This document shows, one piece after another, positions 28,712-37,049 of a stretch of DNA of 64,000 nt; within the stretch, counting starts at the first letter, position 1; each line of letters begins with the position of its first letter. The translations under genes and the position numbers were made by a program. The stretch is from contig NZ_OX031157.1 in NCBI RefSeq assembly GCF_943736995.1, positions 1,771,001 to 1,835,000 of the forward strand. The letters run 5' to 3'. Below the pieces are notes generated by a model. It was not told the origin of the DNA, searched no databases, and saw nothing but the letters and a program-made list of their open reading frames with translations. The stretch is from Sporosarcina sp. Marseille-Q4943 (GTDB lineage: Bacteria; Bacillota; Bacilli; Bacillales_A; Planococcaceae).

Positions 28712-29426
28712 AATTTATGCTATCGACCAATAGATAGAGCCCGGTGAAGATTAAAATTATGTACATGAAGATGCGGAAACCGGTTTGATTGACTTTCAGG
28801 AATAAATATTGGCCCAAATAGAGACCGAGCCAAACAATCGGCAGCGCGAACAGACTCGATTTCCATACTAGCGTGCTTGTGCCTGCGAAGACGATCTGGA
28901 TGAGCAAGCTAATTGAATAAATGAATAAATAATAGACGAGCGTCGTGCCTCGCAACGTCTCCTTCGCCGTGTCCGTGCCCGAAAAATAGAGCAGCAATGG
29001 CGGACCCGGCATGCCGATGCTCGTCGTCAACGAGCCGGAAAGTCCACCGATGGCAACGTCTCTGTTCGGTGTTTGCGTAATTCTCAGCTTGAGAAACAAG
29101 AGGGCAGTCAAGAGAAGGATGACAATACCAATGCCCAGCTTCAATTTCGGAATATCGACGAGCAAAAATACGATGATGCCAAGCGGCAACCCGATGAAGC
29201 TACCTATGATGAACCGCTTCATCACTCCCCTATCAATATCCGTCCTCACTTTACGGTACATCGCCAATGAAATGACCAACGACAAGAGCAGATTGATTTG
29301 GATGGCGTCCCGCGCTTCGAATAATAGCAGGAGAAAGGGCGTCGCGACGATGGAGAAACCGAACCCGGTCCCCGTCTGGAGGATGGAGGCGAGTAGTATG
29401 ATTGCGATGAATAAAAGAATGTCCAA
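28710..29426 (-). CDS. TSUP (TauE/SafE) family membrane transporter
   Basis: 238 residues and seven to eight TM helices. The ASILQTGTGFGFSIVATPFLLLL N-terminal repeat and its partner AIGGLSGSLTTSIGMPGPPLLLYF around 125-150 are the twin signature of the family. Members export sulfite or sulfoacetate or move other organosulfur anions. No metabolic neighbour identifies the substrate. The start is a TTG with only a weak GGGT site. Confidence 0.82.
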   Translation of the reverse strand: MDILLFIAIILLASILQTGTGFGFSIVATPFLLLLFEARDAIQINLLLSLVISLAMYRKVRTDIDRGVMKRFIIGSFIGLPLGIIVFLLVDIPKLKLGIGIVILLLTALLFLKLRITQTPNRDVAIGGLSGSLTTSIGMPGPPLLLYFSGTDTAKETLRGTTLVYYLFIYSISLLIQIVFAGTSTLVWKSSLFALPIVWLGLYLGQYLFLKVNQTGFRIFMYIILIFTGLYLLVDSIN

Positions 29427-29526
29427 TTGAATGACCCGCTTTTGCTTTTTGTTAAGTGTAACACGGATTAAATCGCTAAGTTTGTTCTGGTCTGCCCATT
29501 GCTTGCGTGGCCGCGTACGTTGGGGT

Positions 29527-29600
29527 GCTCGTTTTGCGCGATTTACGCTCGCAATTGGGCGAAGTTATGCTCTAGTTCATCGCAGTTATGCTCATCTTGG
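29527..29600 (+). repeat. Degenerate array 3 upstream of ubiB
   Basis: Three loosely repeated units of 20-22 bases share GCGA-TTAYGCTC (GCGATTTACGCTC, GCGAAGTTATGCTC, CGCAGTTATGCTC). Read on this strand they resemble the reverse complement of the CGCATAA units in arrays 1 and 2. The period is not strict. Confidence 0.5.
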
Positions 29601-29703
29601 CACTTTTTACCTATTTATCTACAGCAGAGCTTCCATGGCTAACTATGACCTTAAAAGGGTATATGGAAAGGTAAACTGCTGCGATAGATTCGGAGGAATT
29701 AAA

Positions 29704-31368
29704 TTGTTGAAAATACGCATCCGGCATACAAAACGATTTCAAGAGATTACAAATGCTTTTTTACGTAACGGATTCAGCCATTTTCTATTCCGGTTAGGCT
29801 TAACCGATCGAGGTTCTTCAAACGACAATGGAAATGAATTGAATATGCAAGATGTCGGGGTCAAACTACGTCATGCTCTGCAGGAGTTGGGACCGACGTT
29901 CATTAAACTTGGGCAGATTGCGAGTTCGCGTCGGGATCTTGTTCCGCTGGAAATCGCATTGGAGCTTGAAAAACTACAGGATCACGTTACGCCTGTTCCC
30001 TTCGATCAGATTCGTGAAATCGTAGAGTTTGAACTCGAGGAGCCGCTTGAACGCTTATTCAGTACATTCGATGAAAAGCCTTTAGCTACCGCTTCAATTG
30101 GTCAAGTCCATATCGCCCACTTGCCAAATGGAGAAGAAGTGGCTGTCAAAGTGCAGAGGCCCGACATCCGGCCAAATGTGGAAACAGACCTTTCAATTTT
30201 AAGCGACTTGGCGCGTTTCCTCGAAGAGAATACGGATTGGGCGAAGACTTATCATCTTCGTGATATGATTGCTGAATTCTCAAGGTCTTTGCTCGATGAG
30301 CTCGATTACCGTGTAGAGGGGCGAAATGGTGAGCGCATCGCGAAACAATTTGAAGAGATTCCGTTCGTCCATATTCCGAAGATTTATTGGGATTCGTCTA
30401 CCGATAAAATATTGACGATGGAAATGTTTCACGGCGTCAAAGCAAATGATTTGAAGAAATTGGACGCCAGCGGATATGACCGAAAGCTGATTGCCCGACG
30501 GATTGTCGATTCGATGTTCCATCAAATTCTCGATGAAGGCTTTTTCCACGGCGACCCGCATCCGGGCAATATTTATATTCTGCCCGATAACGTCATCTCC
30601 TATTTGGATTTCGGGATGGTCGGGCGTCTTGATAATGAACTGAAATACCATTTCGCCTCGCTTATTCTCAATTTGCGTGAAGGCGACACAGAAGGGATGA
30701 TTGAAGTATTTTCCGATATGGGCATTCTATCGGAAGACACGGACATGCGGGCATTTACGAGAGACGTGGATGACCTGCAAACGAAGTATTACGATGTTTC
30801 ATTGAATGAGGTGAGCCTTGGTGCCATATTTGTCGAGCTGTTCCAAGTTGCCTACCGCCACCATATTATCGTCCCTTCGGAAATTTCAATCCTAGGCAAA
30901 ACGATCCTTACGCTGGAAGGGCTCATTGCAAAGCTGGATCCCAAGTTAAGTATCATGGAAGCCGTCGAACCTTTCGGAAGGAAAATGATGCGGGAACGGT
31001 ACCACCCGAAGAATCTACTGGAGAATTCGTGGAAGGATCTCGTTGAGAACATCGAAATCCTGACGAATTTACCGAAAGATTTGAAAGCCATTGCAACGAC
31101 AATCCGAAAAGGGAAACTGCAGCTCGACATCAACGTCCAGCAAGTGCAAGTCTTTCTTAGCAGGCTTGACCGGATCAGCAACCGTCTATCATTCAGTATC
31201 ATCCTGCTGTCTTTCAGCATCCTCATGGTCGGCTTGATCATCGGCTCGGCAATCGCCGGGCAGAGGAATGTGCTATGGCAGTTCCCGATTATTGAGGCCG
31301 GTTCCATCATTGCCACGCTCATGTTCCTGTTCATGATCTACACGATCATCCGGTCCGGGCGGATGTGA
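29704..31368 (+). CDS. UbiB/AarF/ABC1 atypical kinase family protein
   Basis: About 554 residues. Family hallmarks are the KxGQ motif IKLGQIASSRRDLVP (about 70-85), the Ala-rich nucleotide loop ATASIGQVHIA, VAVKVQRP, the catalytic FHGDPHPGNI (about 280-290) and the DFGMVG metal motif. Two TM helices close the protein (about 500-550). UbiB/COQ8 relatives have ATPase activity and assist isoprenoid quinone lipid handling; the Firmicute role is not established. The reading frame stays open back to 29431, but GGAGGA sits 6 bases before the TTG at 29704 and homologues begin near there. Confidence 0.9.
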   Translation: MLKIRIRHTKRFQEITNAFLRNGFSHFLFRLGLTDRGSSNDNGNELNMQDVGVKLRHALQELGPTFIKLGQIASSRRDLVPLEIALELEKLQDHVTPVPFDQIREIVEFELEEPLERLFSTFDEKPLATASIGQVHIAHLPNGEEVAVKVQRPDIRPNVETDLSILSDLARFLEENTDWAKTYHLRDMIAEFSRSLLDELDYRVEGRNGERIAKQFEEIPFVHIPKIYWDSSTDKILTMEMFHGVKANDLKKLDASGYDRKLIARRIVDSMFHQILDEGFFHGDPHPGNIYILPDNVISYLDFGMVGRLDNELKYHFASLILNLREGDTEGMIEVFSDMGILSEDTDMRAFTRDVDDLQTKYYDVSLNEVSLGAIFVELFQVAYRHHIIVPSEISILGKTILTLEGLIAKLDPKLSIMEAVEPFGRKMMRERYHPKNLLENSWKDLVENIEILTNLPKDLKAIATTIRKGKLQLDINVQQVQVFLSRLDRISNRLSFSIILLSFSILMVGLIIGSAIAGQRNVLWQFPIIEAGSIIATLMFLFMIYTIIRSGRM

Positions 31369-31375
31369 AGTGTGC

Positions 31376-31415
31376 ACCTCCATTGTCGGTATGCAAGACA
31401 ATCGGAGGTTTTTTT
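31376..31415 (+). terminator. Terminator after ubiB-like gene
   Basis: ACCTCCATTGTC and GACAATCGGAGGT arms (one bulge) are followed by seven T residues. Confidence 0.92.
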
Positions 31416-31513
31416 GCATGGAGATCGTTAAATTTCCTCATTCAAATTTTTTTGAAGGTAACATGAATAATCCCCCGCATTCTGCACATTATAGAATTAC
31501 TTGATATTATCCT

Positions 31514-31585
31514 TCCGAAATAGCTCAGCGGTGGAGCAATCGGCTGTTAACCGATAGGCCGTAGGTTCGAATCCTACTTTCGGAG
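31514..31585 (+). tRNA. tRNA-Asn (anticodon GTT)
   Basis: A complete cloverleaf: acceptor TCCGAAA/TTTCGGA with G discriminator, D arm AGCTC-AGCGGTG-GAGC, anticodon arm ATCGG-CTGTTAA-CCGAT, variable AGGCC, T arm GTAGG-TTCGAAT-CCTAC. CCA is not encoded. It stands alone, with a terminator 5 bases downstream. Confidence 0.97.
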
Positions 31586-31589
31586 TCAA

Positions 31590-31629
31590 GGCTGTCTCTG
31601 TCTAACGACTGACGAGACAGCCCTTTTTT
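31590..31629 (+). terminator. Terminator after tRNA-Asn
   Basis: GGCTGTCTC (31590-31598) pairs with GAGACAGCC (31614-31622) and is followed by CTTTTTTC. Confidence 0.92.
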
Positions 31630-31655
31630 CATTACCAATGTGGGAGGACAACGAC

Positions 31656-33320
31656 GTGGAAACAAATTTAGCGGTTTTTGCTTTAGGTGGCATCAATGAA
31701 ATCGGGAAAAATATGTACGTCATTCAATACGCGGACGATATTGTTGTAATCGATTGCGGCTCTAAATTTCCAGACGAGAATTTATTGGGCGTTGATTTGA
31801 TCATCCAGGACATTTCCTATTTGCGGGAAAATCGGGAAAAAGTGCGGGCACTTATTGTCACACACGGGCATGAGGACCATATCGGTGGCATTCCGTACTT
31901 CCTGAAACAACTAAATGTCCCTATCTATGCGACGCGGCTGACACTCGGGCTCATCGAATTGAGATTAAAAGAGCATGGACTTCTTCGGGAAACTGAACGT
32001 ATTTTAATCGACGGAGATTCGACTGTCGACCTCGGTACGATATCCGCCACCTTCTTCAAAACGAATCACAGCATTCCGGATTGTTTAGGAATCGCCTTCG
32101 AAACGCCTGAAGGAACGGTCGTCCACACAGGTGATTTTAAGTTTGACCTGACGCCTGTGAATGAAGAATACGCAGACCTTCATAAGATGGCCGAAATCGG
32201 GAAAAAGGGTGTTTTGCTTTTATTGTCCGAAAGCACGAATGCGGAACGTCCTGGCTTTTCGCAATCTGAGCGGGTTGTTGGCAAGCATATCGTGGATGCA
32301 TTCCGCGAAGCGGACCAAAAGATCTTCATCTCGACATTTGCTTCGAATGTCCATCGTGTACAGCAAATCATTGAAGCTGCGCAGATGACGAATCGGAAAA
32401 TCGCCTTGCTCGGCAGAAGCATGTTGAATGTCGTATCGGTCGCTGCAGACCTTGGCTATTTGACGGTACCTGAGGGCATGTTGATTGAGCCTCAGGAAAT
32501 CGATCGGATGAATCCTGAAAATGTCGTCATCATTTGTACAGGCAGCCAAGGCGAACCGATGGCGGCATTATCACGATTATCCAGCAATAACTATCGCCAA
32601 GTATCCGTCTATCCCGGAGATACGGTCATCTTCGCTTCCAGCCCTATACCCGGGAATGAAAAAAGCGTGTCGCGCATCATTGATAACCTATATCGACTAG
32701 GAGCTAAAGTCATTTATGGAACGGGCGGCGCAACCGGCATGCATGTTTCCGGACACGCATACCGGGATGAGTTGAAGCTGATGCTCACGTTAATGAAACC
32801 GACCTATTTTATTCCAATCCACGGGGAATATCGCATGCTGCAGTTGCATCGATCAATGGCGGAATCAGTTGGTGTGGAAAGTGAAAATATTTTCATTTTG
32901 AATAATGGCGATGTTGTGGACATTAAAAATGGAGTTGCGCGCCAAACGAGACATGTCGACGCAGGGAATGTCTTTGTGGATGGATTGGGCATCGGGGATG
33001 TCGGCAGGGTCGTCTTACGCGACCGGAAACTGCTTTCCGAAGAAGGGATGTTGATCATCGTCGTTTCCATGAGCAAAGCGGAGGGGCGAATTATTTCGGA
33101 TCCTGACACGATTTCACGAGGCTTCGTCTACGAACGCGATGCGGAGGAACTTTATAAAGAAGTGAATCAGTTGGTCATTTCAACGATCAAGGAAGCAAAA
33201 CCATCTACCCGGTACCGGCAGAACGACTTGAAACACGCCATCCGGAAGGCAGTTGAAAAGCTTCTTTATACTAGAACGAAAAGAAGGCCAATGATCATTC
33301 CTTTTATTATTGAAATATAA
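31656..33320 (+). CDS. RNase J family ribonuclease
   Basis: 554 residues: metallo-beta-lactamase and beta-CASP core plus C-terminal domain. It has the complete metal motif HGHEDHIGG (about 74-82), NHSIPD, VHTGDFKFD, and beta-CASP elements CTGSQGEPMAAL and HVSGHA followed by PIHGEYRML. Catalytic residues are intact, as in RNase J1; J2 enzymes usually have changed motifs. The identity pattern looks like neither B. subtilis J1 nor J2 exactly (SESTNAERP is J2-like), so it may be a third paralogue. A GGGAGGA site 7 bases upstream selects the GTG at 31656; the ATG at 31638 would sit within that site. Confidence 0.9.
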   Translation: METNLAVFALGGINEIGKNMYVIQYADDIVVIDCGSKFPDENLLGVDLIIQDISYLRENREKVRALIVTHGHEDHIGGIPYFLKQLNVPIYATRLTLGLIELRLKEHGLLRETERILIDGDSTVDLGTISATFFKTNHSIPDCLGIAFETPEGTVVHTGDFKFDLTPVNEEYADLHKMAEIGKKGVLLLLSESTNAERPGFSQSERVVGKHIVDAFREADQKIFISTFASNVHRVQQIIEAAQMTNRKIALLGRSMLNVVSVAADLGYLTVPEGMLIEPQEIDRMNPENVVIICTGSQGEPMAALSRLSSNNYRQVSVYPGDTVIFASSPIPGNEKSVSRIIDNLYRLGAKVIYGTGGATGMHVSGHAYRDELKLMLTLMKPTYFIPIHGEYRMLQLHRSMAESVGVESENIFILNNGDVVDIKNGVARQTRHVDAGNVFVDGLGIGDVGRVVLRDRKLLSEEGMLIIVVSMSKAEGRIISDPDTISRGFVYERDAEELYKEVNQLVISTIKEAKPSTRYRQNDLKHAIRKAVEKLLYTRTKRRPMIIPFIIEI

Positions 33321-33334
33321 TAATGAGCAAGTTG

Positions 33335-33366
33335 GCGGAGGACATCGCTCGTCCTCCGCTTTTTAT
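33335..33366 (+). terminator. Terminator after RNase J gene
   Basis: GCGGAGGAC/GTCCTCCGC (33335-33343 and 33351-33359) followed by TTTTTATTTT. Confidence 0.92.
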
Positions 33367-33368
33367 TT

Positions 33369-33914
33369 TCATTGCCCTTCCCAGCCCTCTTTTACCAACC
33401 CAAACACGTAATGATCAACAAAATTGTTGTATAGCCACTCAGCTTGTTCCAAACGACCTTCCTGTTTGAAGCCGAGTCGTTGTGGAATCGCCGCGCTTTT
33501 CACATTTCCAGTTGCTGTACGAACTTCAATTCGGTTCAGTTTTAAATCTCCGAAGCAATAGTCGACAACTGCCTTGCAAGCCTTTGTCATCAAGCCTTTG
33601 CCTTCGAAGCCGGTACCTAGCCAATAGCCGATTGATGTCGATTTGTTTGACCAATTAATGCCATGCAAGCCGATTACACCGGCAAGCTCCCCTTTGTACC
33701 AAATGCCTGCCTGGAAACCGTCATTCCGGCTGAATTGCTGCAACGTCCCACCGATGAAATTTCTCGAATCGGCGACCGTCTTTGTGAAATCGAGCCATGG
33801 CAGCCATTCGCGAAGGCTTTCCCTTGATTGGTCGGTCAACTGAAATAGCTGCTCAGCATGTCTTGTTTCCAATAAACGCAACTCTGTGTCATCATCAATT
33901 TTATAAGCGAACAT
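33369..33914 (-). CDS. RimJ/RimL-type GNAT N-acetyltransferase (YdaF-like)
   Basis: 181 residues from an ATG with AAAAGGGGG upstream; the upstream open frame reads through the repeat array and is rejected. GNAT motif A is visible as IGYWLGTGFEGKGLMTKACKAVVDYCF (acetyl-CoA loop), followed by LNRIEVRTATGNVKSAAIPQRLGFKQEG. Length and layout match B. subtilis YdaF, annotated as a ribosomal-protein serine acetyltransferase. Array 2 of the 20-bp repeats occupies its 5' leader region. Confidence 0.85.
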   Translation of the reverse strand: MFAYKIDDDTELRLLETRHAEQLFQLTDQSRESLREWLPWLDFTKTVADSRNFIGGTLQQFSRNDGFQAGIWYKGELAGVIGLHGINWSNKSTSIGYWLGTGFEGKGLMTKACKAVVDYCFGDLKLNRIEVRTATGNVKSAAIPQRLGFKQEGRLEQAEWLYNNFVDHYVFGLVKEGWEGQ

Positions 33915-33956
33915 TCTACAGACTCCCCCTTTTATTTGATTCACCCGTGCCAGAAA

Positions 33957-34083
33957 CGCATAAATCCTAACATTCACGCATAAACCCAATGATGTACGCA
34001 TAATTCTTTCCAAAAACGCATAAATGAAAATAAAAGCTCATAAATCTCGCGAAACACGCATAAACGAAAATAATTGCGCATAA
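33957..34083. repeat. Array 2 of CGCATAA motifs at an exact 20-bp period
   Basis: Motif starts at 33957, 33977, 33997, 34017, 34037 (CTCATAA), 34057 and 34077: seven units, all 20 bases apart, with AT-rich 13-base spacers. It is the same orientation and period as array 1 and lies between the LysR stop and the GNAT start. Confidence 0.9.
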
Positions 34084-34110
34084 GTCAGTGGCAAACTCAA
34101 TACTTCCATA

Positions 34111-34995
34111 TCACTCCCCTACCAAGAGCTCCCAAAACCTCGTCGATGCCGGTGAAAGAGGTACACTTTTTAATGAACAAACACCTATGCTTCTATGCGG
34201 AATCTGCTCGGTAAGTTGGACTTCGTGCAGGACGCCTCTCTCCAAATAGTCTTCCGTGAACTCCCTTGTCACGCAGGCGATTCCCATGTTCATCCTCGCA
34301 AACTCAACGACGAGATCATGTGAGCCCAATTCGAATTCGGGGGAGATTTTTACGCCTTTTGATAAGAAGTGATCCTCGACGTATTTCCTCGAGTTCGAAC
34401 TCGGCTCAAGGAAGATGAGAGGCAGCTTAGCAAGCTCCCGAAAGCTGACCGGTCTCGCAAGAAGTTTCCGATATTTATCGCCATAGACGAATGTGTCACG
34501 GATATCCATGCAAGGCGTCACATTCAGTGAAGGATCCGTGACAGGCAAATTGCAGACGACGATATCCACTTCGCCTGATTTCAGGAATGAAATAAGCTCG
34601 TCAGTCGTCCCATTCTCAATCTTTAATTTTATATTAGGGTATCGAGCACGGAAGGCCTCCAATTGGGGGAGGAGAAAATACTTGGAAATCGTATCTCCAA
34701 CGCCGATCCGCAGTTCGCCAGTCGTCAGGTTTTTGAACTCGGCAATCTTTTCTTCCCCGATTTCGATTAAATTGATGGCCGAATTAACATACTCCAAAAG
34801 AAGGCTTCCTTCATTCGTCAGCGTGACTCCTTTAGGGGTCCGATTGAAGAGACGTGTATCCAGCTCCCGTTCCAATTGCATGATGGATTGGCTGACTGCA
34901 GGCTGGGTCATGAAAAGTTCCTTCGCGGCTCCGGAAAAGCTTTCATTCTTGCCGACAACACAAAAAATTCGATACAAATCCAACTTGCTAACCAT
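34111..34995 (-). CDS. LysR-family transcriptional regulator
   Basis: 294 residues. The N-terminal winged HTH is MVSKLDLYRIFCVVGKNESF-SGAAKELFMTQPAVSQSIMQLERELDTRLFNR, and the effector domain runs from about 88 (GELRIGVGDTISKYFLLP). Effector unknown. It is divergent from the CofE-like gene across 112 bases, the classical LysR arrangement in which the regulator controls its divergent neighbour. The ATG at 34995 has AAGGGGTGG upstream. Confidence 0.88.
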   Translation of the reverse strand: MVSKLDLYRIFCVVGKNESFSGAAKELFMTQPAVSQSIMQLERELDTRLFNRTPKGVTLTNEGSLLLEYVNSAINLIEIGEEKIAEFKNLTTGELRIGVGDTISKYFLLPQLEAFRARYPNIKLKIENGTTDELISFLKSGEVDIVVCNLPVTDPSLNVTPCMDIRDTFVYGDKYRKLLARPVSFRELAKLPLIFLEPSSNSRKYVEDHFLSKGVKISPEFELGSHDLVVEFARMNMGIACVTREFTEDYLERGVLHEVQLTEQIPHRSIGVCSLKSVPLSPASTRFWELLVGE

Positions 34996-35021
34996 ATAAC
35001 CACCCCTTATACCCATCATTA

Positions 35022-35044
35022 GATATATTAATTTTACTTATATC
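35022..35044. promoter_or_regulatory. Possible LysR operator in the divergent promoter region
   Basis: GATATA (35022-35027) and TATATC (35039-35044) are inverted and 11 bases apart, the geometry of a T-N11-A LysR box. It lies midway between the two start codons. Confidence 0.5.
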
Positions 35045-35107
35045 ACTAATCGGTAGTATAGTACAAGTAGATCATCAGGTAAGTTATAGCGATAAGGAGC
35101 GATAACA

Positions 35108-36301
35108 TTGGAAAGAGTAGTAGGAACGGTTGTCAGAGGTCTTCGTGGCCCGATTATTAATAAAGGGGATAATATCGAAGAGATCGTCGTAGATAGCGTG
35201 TTAAAAGCGGCGGAAGTCGAAGGGTTCACCATTAATGACAGAGATATCGTCACCATCACGGAATCCATCGTAGCTCGCGCACAAGACAATTACGCGACAG
35301 TCGACCATATTGCGAAAGATGTTCAATCGAAATTCGGCGACAGCACAATCGGAGTCATTTTCCCGATTTTGAGCCGCAACCGATTTGCCATCTGTCTCCG
35401 CGGAATCGCGAAAGGTGCTGCGAAGAAAATCGTACTGATGCTCAGCTATCCATCCGATGAAGTCGGCAACCATCTCGTCGATATTGACACGCTCGACGAA
35501 AAAGGCGTCAACCCATGGACGGACGTATTGAACGAACAAGAATTCCGCAACCATTTCGGATACAAAAAACATACATTTACTGGTATCGATTATATCGATT
35601 ATTATAAATCAATCGTTGAGGAATACGGTGTTGAATGTGAAGTCATCTTCTCGAACAACGCAAAGACGATTCTTGATTACACAAAAGACGTGCTCACTTG
35701 CGATATCCATTCTCGCGCTAGAACGAAACGGATTTTGGAAGCTAACGGCGGCGAAAAAATCTATAGCCTTGATAACATCCTTGCCGAATCTATCGATGGC
35801 AGCGGTTTTAACGAGGCATACGGATTGCTCGGCTCCAACAAGGCGACGGAAGACAGCGTAAAACTTTTCCCTCGTAATTGCCAGCCGGTCGTCGACTCGA
35901 TTCAAGCTTCGCTGAAAGAAAAGACCGGGAAAACGGTTGAAGTCATGGTATATGGCGACGGAGCTTTCAAAGACCCAGTCGGAAAGATTTGGGAGCTCGC
36001 GGATCCGGTCGTTTCACCTGCCTACACAGCAGGACTCGACGGCACACCGAATGAAATCAAGTTGAAATACCTTGCAGACAACAACTTCGCTGATCTACGC
36101 GGCGAAGAGTTAAAAAAAGCGATCAATGAATTCATCGAAAACAAAGAGGAAGATCTCGTCGGCTCCATGGAATCCCAAGGAACGACACCACGGAAACTGA
36201 CAGACCTCATCGGCTCCTTGTCCGATTTGACGTCAGGCAGCGGCGATAAAGGAACTCCAATTGTGTTCATTCAAGGATACTTTGATAACTTTACGAAATA
36301 A
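35108..36301 (+). CDS. CofE-like (coenzyme F420-0:L-glutamate ligase fold) protein
   Basis: 397 residues. The N-terminal half shows the F420 ligase pattern: VVRGLRGPIINKGDNIEEIV, DRDIVTITESIVARAQ (about 45-60, metal/GTP site region) and FPILSRNRFAICLRGIAKGA. A later part carries VMVYGDGAFKDPVGKIWELADPVVSP. Archaeal and actinobacterial CofE is about 250 residues, so this is a longer Firmicute branch. F420 is not known in Bacillales, and the true substrate is unknown, perhaps another glutamylated cofactor. The TTG start has GGAG 7 bases upstream. Monocistronic, probably under the divergent LysR regulator. Confidence 0.75.
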   Translation: MERVVGTVVRGLRGPIINKGDNIEEIVVDSVLKAAEVEGFTINDRDIVTITESIVARAQDNYATVDHIAKDVQSKFGDSTIGVIFPILSRNRFAICLRGIAKGAAKKIVLMLSYPSDEVGNHLVDIDTLDEKGVNPWTDVLNEQEFRNHFGYKKHTFTGIDYIDYYKSIVEEYGVECEVIFSNNAKTILDYTKDVLTCDIHSRARTKRILEANGGEKIYSLDNILAESIDGSGFNEAYGLLGSNKATEDSVKLFPRNCQPVVDSIQASLKEKTGKTVEVMVYGDGAFKDPVGKIWELADPVVSPAYTAGLDGTPNEIKLKYLADNNFADLRGEELKKAINEFIENKEEDLVGSMESQGTTPRKLTDLIGSLSDLTSGSGDKGTPIVFIQGYFDNFTK

Positions 36302-36307
36302 TATGCG

Positions 36308-36340
36308 GCCCTTAGTCATTTGATTAAGGGCTGATTTTTT
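36308..36340 (+). terminator. Terminator after CofE-like gene
   Basis: GCCCTTA/TAAGGGC (36308-36314 and 36325-36331) followed by TGATTTTTT. Confidence 0.85.
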
Positions 36341-36401
36341 ATTTCATATTCAGTGTCACCCCCTTAATTGCGGAGGAACATAGAGGCGGAACCTTTTTCC
36401 T

Positions 36402-37049
36402 TTACTGCGTCCTACTTGCCGGCAATGCATTTATAAACTCATGCACTTCCTTATAATGTGCATGAGGTGTTACTGAAAACTCCATCGTTTGGATATCGGG
36501 AAGCCAATGGACGCCCACAGTATGTATGTCGGCTCCCATACCTGCTTGAATGTCCGCATCGCTATCACCTACAAACATTGCCTCATGATTATTCACATGT
36601 AACTGTGATAACGCCTTGAATAATCCTTCTGGGTGTGGCTTTGGCTGAACTACATCATCGCCGGTTATGATTACATCAAAGTAGTTGTACATTTGGAGGG
36701 CTTTCATCGAAATTTCCAAACTTCTCTTAGCCTTACCTGTTACAATCGCTAATTTTAGGCCCTTCTTTTTCAACTTCATCAACAAATCATGAATCTCCTG
36801 ATTTGCTGCAACTAGATCATGATGCTTTTCCAAATATTTTTCGTAATACAACTCAATTGCCTGTTCCTTATCTTCATGCAGAAGATTTCCATTGATAATT
36901 CCTACTTCACATGGACCGAACATGGCTCTGATTTCCCCTGACGACAGGTCTTTGTTGTCAAACTCCTTAAAAACACTTTGAAAAGCATAATCACAAATCG
37001 GTAATGTATTCGCTAATGTTCCGTCAAAATCAAAAATAATTGCTTTCAA
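36402..37049 (-). CDS. HAD-family phosphatase, phosphoglycolate phosphatase-like
   Basis: 215 residues. HAD motifs: I DFDGTLANT (nucleophile Asp about 10), II VTGKAKRS, III Lys in KPHPEG, IV VGDSDADIQAG. The helical cap insertion after motif I is the C1 type. Such enzymes dephosphorylate phosphoglycolate, pyrophosphate or sugar phosphates. The TTG at 37049 is 8 bases from AAAGGAG and is preferred to the GTG at 37058. Confidence 0.85.
   Translation of the reverse strand: MKAIIFDFDGTLANTLPICDYAFQSVFKEFDNKDLSSGEIRAMFGPCEVGIINGNLLHEDKEQAIELYYEKYLEKHHDLVAANQEIHDLLMKLKKKGLKLAIVTGKAKRSLEISMKALQMYNYFDVIITGDDVVQPKPHPEGLFKALSQLHVNNHEAMFVGDSDADIQAGMGADIHTVGVHWLPDIQTMEFSVTPHAHYKEVHEFINALPASRTQ

Noticed and set aside
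29431-29703. N-terminal extension of the UbiB-like protein
   Set aside because: The frame is open, but it passes through repeat-like DNA, has no ribosome site at its start, and homologues begin at the TTG behind GGAGGA.
31514-31585. tRNA-Asn as an integration site
   Set aside because: No integrase, no duplicated tRNA 3' end and no foreign-looking genes are nearby.
33915-34013. N-terminal extension of the YdaF-like acetyltransferase
   Set aside because: The extension runs into array 2 and the true ATG has a strong AAAAGGGGG site.
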